From Bacillota bacterium (GTDB lineage: Bacteria; Bacillota; UBA4882; UBA10575), in contig DOID01000104.1 in the NCBI GenBank assembly GCA_003511465.1, positions 1,452 through 11,318 on the forward strand: a DNA stretch of 9,867 nucleotides, given 5' to 3'. A program made the position numbers and the translations under genes. Below, one piece after another: positions 7,476-9,867 of this stretch; within the stretch, counting starts at the first letter, position 1, and each line of letters opens with the position of its first letter. The notes under the pieces are model-generated. The model was not told where the DNA came from. It worked only from the letters and a program-made list of their open reading frames with translations, and made no database searches.

Positions 7476-8159
7476 TTAGAGAAATCCTTCTTCTTTTAAA
7501 CTGTAATAATTTCGGGCACCAATGATCACATGGTCGAGAATGGGGATGCCCAAGAGTTCGCCCGACTCCTTGAGACGTCGCGTTAAGTTGAGGTCTTCCC
7601 TACTAGGACGCGGATCCCCACTCGGATGGTTGTGGGCTAAGATCAGAGCAGCACTGCTTTGGCGAATCGCGGCTTTGAAAACTTCCCGGGGATGCACCAA
7701 AGAAGCGTCTAACGTGCCAATGGAAATGGTCTCTGTTCCCAGCAGTCGGTTTTTCGTATTAAGGTGCAAGGTCAGAAAATGTTCCTGGTCCAAAAGGCCT
7801 AACCTGGGGATAAGAAACCCAGCAACTTCCTGCGGCGACGACAAGGGTTCATCAGGCGTCAGGTAAGAAGTGTGCAGGCGCTTCCCCAATTCAAAGGCTG
7901 CCAGTAGCTGAATGGCTTTGATTTTCCCCATCCCCCGCACCCCCGCTAACTCTTGGGTACTAGCCGTCGCAAGTCTAGGCAGGGTTTGAAATTTGGCCAG
8001 TAACAGCTTGGCCATGTCCAGCACCGACAGATCGGCGGCACCGGTCCGGAGCACAATCGCCATTAATTCAATGGTGGAGAGGCTTTCTGCCCCGTACTTC
8101 TCCAATCGTTCGCGGGGACGTTCCCCGACAGGAAGAGCCTTAATGGCCGGTCCGGACAA
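7476..8159 (-). CDS. radC: RadC family protein (JAB/MPN metalloprotease-like fold)
   Basis: RadC-family proteins combine a helix-hairpin-helix-like N-terminal part with a zinc-binding JAB1/MPN domain. Their real cellular role is unsettled, and the old DNA-repair name should not be taken as function. In this 227-residue protein the N-terminal part includes ERLEKYGAESLSTIELMA (17-34). A helix-hairpin-helix-type region, ELAGVRGMGKIKAIQLLAA, spans 70-88. The MPN domain has the zinc motif AHNHPSGDPRPSREDL (175-190), with His176, His178 and Asp189 as the expected ligands and Ser186 in place. The C-terminus LDHVIIG...YYSLKEEGFL is typical. The start is TTG inside the end of maf (20-nt overlap), supported by GGAGGTG 7 nt upstream. 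The overlap suggests translational coupling to maf. Confidence 0.94.
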   Translation of the reverse strand: MSGPAIKALPVGERPRERLEKYGAESLSTIELMAIVLRTGAADLSVLDMAKLLLAKFQTLPRLATASTQELAGVRGMGKIKAIQLLAAFELGKRLHTSYLTPDEPLSSPQEVAGFLIPRLGLLDQEHFLTLHLNTKNRLLGTETISIGTLDASLVHPREVFKAAIRQSSAALILAHNHPSGDPRPSREDLNLTRRLKESGELLGIPILDHVIIGARNYYSLKEEGFL

Positions 8160-8778
8160 GGGTCTTCACCTCCGGTAAGGTAATCCCATATTCCTGTAAC
8201 AGAAGCGCTAAACGGGGTACCGGAAGGCCCATGACATTATAAAAACAGCCTTCAATCCGGTCGACAAAGATCGCACCAATGCCCTGAATCCCGTAAGCTC
8301 CTGCCTTATCCATCGGTTCGCCGGTGCTAATATAAGCGTCAATCTCCCGGTCGGTTAGGCTCCGAAAATGTACCTTCGTCCTTTCGTAAGCGGTAACCGA
8401 TTTACAGCGGTGCCGGAGGGCAATTCCGGTAAAAACCTGGTGCCAACGGCCGGACAAAGCCTGCAGCATCCGACGGGCTTCTTCCTGACCGGCCGGTTTC
8501 CCTAAACAAACGCCTTTCAGCACCACTATCGTATCAGCGCCAAGCACCAAATCATCAGCGGTCTCCGCTTGCGCGGAGGTAATCCGAAACACCTCTTCTG
8601 CTTTCCCTTGCGCCGTAGCCATGACTAGTTCCGCCGGAGAAAGGGGTTGGTCGACCTCCCTGTGTTCTTCAAAGGTACTAACCAAAACCTTAAAGTCCAC
8701 ACCTAGCATGCGGAGGAGTTCCTGACGACGGGGAGAAGCGGAAGCAAGAATAATCCGGGAAATGTGCGCCACCTCCAC
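8140..8778 (-). CDS. maf: Maf family nucleotide pyrophosphatase (dTTP/UTP type)
   Basis: Maf proteins hydrolyse non-canonical or certain canonical nucleoside triphosphates to monophosphates, which may limit misincorporation; Bacillus Maf has also been linked to septum formation. As called the protein is 212 residues. Motifs are LASASPRR (11-18), the Lys of AQGKAEEVF (56-64), GADTIVVL (80-87) with the catalytic-base-type Asp82, GKP (93-95), MDKAGAYGIQG (156-166) and NVMGLP (181-186). The DKAGAYGIQG form fits the YhdE-like dTTP/UTP subgroup. The start is doubtful. GTG at 8778 lacks a clear ribosome site, and the best one (GGAGGTG) lies downstream of it, 6 nt before an ATT at 8763. Starting there would give the usual short N-terminus, MSRIILASASPRR. 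The gene overlaps radC. Confidence 0.93.
   Translation of the reverse strand: MEVAHISRIILASASPRRQELLRMLGVDFKVLVSTFEEHREVDQPLSPAELVMATAQGKAEEVFRITSAQAETADDLVLGADTIVVLKGVCLGKPAGQEEARRMLQALSGRWHQVFTGIALRHRCKSVTAYERTKVHFRSLTDREIDAYISTGEPMDKAGAYGIQGIGAIFVDRIEGCFYNVMGLPVPRLALLLQEYGITLPEVKTLVRTGH
8767..8776 (-). promoter_or_regulatory. Strong Shine-Dalgarno site inside the called 5' end of maf
   Basis: On the minus strand this reads GGAGGTGGCG, the best ribosome-binding core in the local region. It overlaps both in-frame GTG codons (8778 and 8772), so it cannot serve them at normal spacing. The codon at ideal distance is ATT at 8763-8761. This suggests either a rare ATT start or a poorly spaced GTG. 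Confidence 0.5.
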
Positions 8779-8798
8779 TTTGGCATCGCTTTTGACGG

Positions 8799-8811
8799 GC
8801 TTTTTGCGTTG
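8799..8811. repeat. Inverted copy of the CAACGCAAAAAGC repeat, rnfB-maf gap
   Basis: The plus strand reads GCTTTTTGCGTTG, the exact reverse complement of the 13-nt core found at 6400-6412 and 9708-9720. It lies in the loop of a possible 8-bp stem with wobble pairs (arms 8782-8789 and 8815-8822), just upstream of maf. The rest of the 8779-8849 gap is A/T-rich near rnfB, with no firm promoter. Confidence 0.65.
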
Positions 8812-8849
8812 ATGACAATGCCCTTCGAAAAACCATTATTATTATTTCC

Positions 8850-9674
8850 CTATCCTGCAGCACTTTCCTGCTTTTTATCGCCTTTAATCGTCTTCATCGG
8901 ACATTTTTCCACACAGATTTCGCAGTTTGTGCAGAGCTCGGGATCAATCCGGGCTAAATTGTTTTCGATGGGAATCGCATCACTGGGGCAATTTTTGGCA
9001 CAGATCCGGCAACCGATACAACCGACTTTGCAAACCGGCCGCACCGCCGCCCCTTTCTCCGTATTCATACAGAGCACAGCTACCCTTTTATCCACCGGCC
9101 ACAAGGTAATGATCTGACGGGGACAGGTTTTGACGCAGATTCCGCAACCGGTACATTTCTCTTCGTTAACAACCGGTAAACCATTGTTGGACATGGTAAT
9201 CGCCTCAAAGGGACAGGCTTTCGCACAGGTGCCCAGGCCAAGACAGCCATAGGTACAAGCTTTAGCGCCACCGCTGAGGTTCTGGGCGGCTCCGCAATCT
9301 TCCACGCCCAAATAAATGAAACGGTCCTGGGCTTCCTGATGCCCACCGGCACAGCGGACTTTCGCGATTTTCCGCGCCGTTTCCGTGGACTCTTCCCCCA
9401 TCACCTGTGCAAGCGGGGTATAATCCTTCGTAACCGGACACGCGGTCACCGGTGCCGTACCGGAAACAATTGCTTCCGCCAAACCGCGGCATCCGGGATA
9501 ACCGCAACCACCACAATTGGCGCCGGGTAGTAACCCTTCAACTTCATCGATGCGGGGGTCACTTTCCACCGTCAGTTTCCGTGAAGCTACAGCCAGGCCG
9601 ATCCCAAAAGCCGCGCCGAGGACAAATAGGACGAAAATGGCATTTAGAATGATGTTCAAACTTCCGGCTTCCAT
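8850..9674 (-). CDS. rnfB: RnfB, ferredoxin-type Fe-S subunit of the Rnf complex
   Basis: RnfB is thought to accept electrons from ferredoxin for the Rnf complex, which couples ferredoxin:NAD oxidation-reduction to Na+ or H+ pumping. The 274-residue protein starts with one membrane anchor (about 8-30). The Fe-S domain motif CGGCGYPGC (54-62) with a fourth Cys at 79 follows. Next come cysteine sets C140/144/150/154, CTGCGICVKTCP (174-185), C215/219/222/225/229 and CTNCEICVEKCP (248-259). That fits about five [4Fe-4S] clusters, as in RnfB of anaerobic Bacillota. The ATG at 9674 is chosen over an upstream TTG at 9710 because GAGGAG is well placed before it and the TTG start would lie in the repeat. 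It follows rnfA by 64 nt and is the last rnf gene here. Confidence 0.95.
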   Translation of the reverse strand: MEAGSLNIILNAIFVLFVLGAAFGIGLAVASRKLTVESDPRIDEVEGLLPGANCGGCGYPGCRGLAEAIVSGTAPVTACPVTKDYTPLAQVMGEESTETARKIAKVRCAGGHQEAQDRFIYLGVEDCGAAQNLSGGAKACTYGCLGLGTCAKACPFEAITMSNNGLPVVNEEKCTGCGICVKTCPRQIITLWPVDKRVAVLCMNTEKGAAVRPVCKVGCIGCRICAKNCPSDAIPIENNLARIDPELCTNCEICVEKCPMKTIKGDKKQESAAG

Positions 9675-9703
9675 ATTTTCACTCCTCTTAACCTTCTTTA
9701 ATA

Positions 9704-9723
9704 GATACAACGCAAAAAGCTTT
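9704..9723. repeat. 20-nt repeat GATACAACGCAAAAAGCTTT, rnfA-rnfB gap
   Basis: This copy is identical over 20 nt to 6396-6415. Its right part forms the first arm of the hairpin at 9713-9737. It lies about 30 nt upstream of the rnfB start, ahead of the rnfB ribosome-binding site. Confidence 0.8.
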
Positions 9724-9737
9724 TAATAAGCTTTTTG
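9713..9737. repeat. 10-bp hairpin containing the repeat, just after rnfA
   Basis: The arms CAAAAAGCTT (9713-9722) and AAGCTTTTTG (9728-9737) pair perfectly around a 5-nt loop, TTAAT. The hairpin starts 1 nt past the rnfA stop codon. On the minus strand it has a T-run in its second arm, giving a terminator-like look. The stem has only three G:C pairs per side and the T-run is part of the stem, so at most it would be a weak terminator, or a processing or mRNA-end signal. Confidence 0.65.
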
Positions 9738-9738
9738 A

Positions 9739-9867
9739 CTAGAATTTGTAATTCAACAAGGCCGCTAGGTCAAATCCGGAAAAGCCTAAGAAAGCAATGG
9801 ACACTAAACCGGCCGTAATCAAGGCAATGGGAAAACCCTTCATCGCTTTGGGTAAGGGCGCAAGCTC
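9739..9867 (-). CDS. rnfA: RnfA, membrane subunit of the Rnf complex (3' end only)
   Basis: Only the last 42 codons and the TAG stop lie in the window; the gene continues past the right edge. The visible residues read ELAPLPKAMKGFPIALITAG, then LVSIAFLGFSGF and a short tail ending NYKF. This matches the C-terminus of RnfA/RsxA, whose last membrane helix has the conserved pattern KGxPIALITAGLxSxAFxGFSG. RnfA is an integral membrane subunit paralogous to RnfE. The direct rnfA-rnfB order favours RnfA over RnfE. Other rnf genes probably lie beyond the right edge. Confidence 0.9.
   Translation of the reverse strand, partial: ELAPLPKAMKGFPIALITAGLVSIAFLGFSGFDLAALLNYKF

Noticed and set aside
8700..8837. 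Short basic peptide frame from the ATG in AATAATAATGG (MVFRRALSSTQKARQKRCQ...)
   Set aside because: It overlaps maf in another frame, is under 60 codons, and has only a weak GGGA ahead of it.
8832..8852. TAATAATAAT stretch after rnfB as a -10 box for a maf promoter
   Set aside because: No acceptable -35 hexamer is seen 16-18 nt upstream. AT-rich triplets after a stop codon are not enough evidence.
8764..9117. 117-codon plus-strand open frame antisense to rnfB and the rnfB-maf gap
   Set aside because: It lies over the strongly conserved rnfB codons and over an intergenic gap, its translation resembles no family I know, and it has no convincing ribosome site. It is a frame shadow.
9675..9710. 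12-residue N-terminal extension of RnfB from a TTG start
   Set aside because: The GAGGAG ribosome site lies inside this extension and points to the ATG at 9674.
1..9867. Defence system, mobile element, CRISPR or other accessory cargo
   Set aside because: Every substantial frame on the coding strand is a conserved housekeeping gene. No transposase, recombinase, direct-repeat array or att-like duplication was seen.

Overview
The window is one uninterrupted run of genes on the minus strand. In transcription order (right to left) they are: 3' end of rnfA - rnfB - maf - radC - mreB - mreC - mreD - mrdA (PBP2) - minC - minD - minE - rodA, followed at the left edge by a strong hairpin terminator. 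I see no convincing plus-strand gene, no RNA gene, no CRISPR array and no insertion sequence. Coding density is high. Junctions run from a 20-nt overlap (maf/radC) to gaps of about 20-85 nt, so most or all of the run may be co-transcribed. No promoter could be pinned down.

The organism looks like a rod-shaped, anaerobic member of the Bacillota (Clostridia/Limnochordia-like). The order maf-radC-mreBCD-mrdA-minCDE-rodA is typical of that group. MinC, MinD and MinE are all present, and the adjacent Rnf genes point to anaerobic energy conservation. Base composition is intermediate. Start codons are often not ATG: GTG or TTG is called for maf, radC, mreC, mreD, mrdA and rodA. Shine-Dalgarno sites tend to have an AGGTG or GGAGG core. 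I cannot name a genus from sequence alone.

Right part (8850-9867): the end of the Rnf complex, a membrane ferredoxin:NAD oxidoreductase. RnfA is a membrane subunit and RnfB is an Fe-S-rich electron-entry subunit. Centre right (7476-8778): Maf, a nucleotide pyrophosphatase, and the JAB/MPN-domain protein RadC. Centre (3050-7448): the elongasome, with the MreB actin filament, the MreC and MreD membrane partners, and the transpeptidase PBP2. Left (86-3019): the Min site-selection system, then RodA, the SEDS glycan polymerase that works with PBP2. Together the set makes the side wall, gives the cell its rod shape and places the division septum at mid-cell.

The one structure that the genes do not explain is a small repeat with core CAACGCAAAAAGC. 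It occurs in four intergenic junctions (rnfA/rnfB, rnfB/maf, mreB/mreC, mreC/mreD). Two copies are identical over 20 nt, two lie in hairpins, and one is inverted relative to the others. Apart from that, and some start-codon questions (notably maf), this is an ordinary conserved housekeeping region. I found no new multi-gene system.
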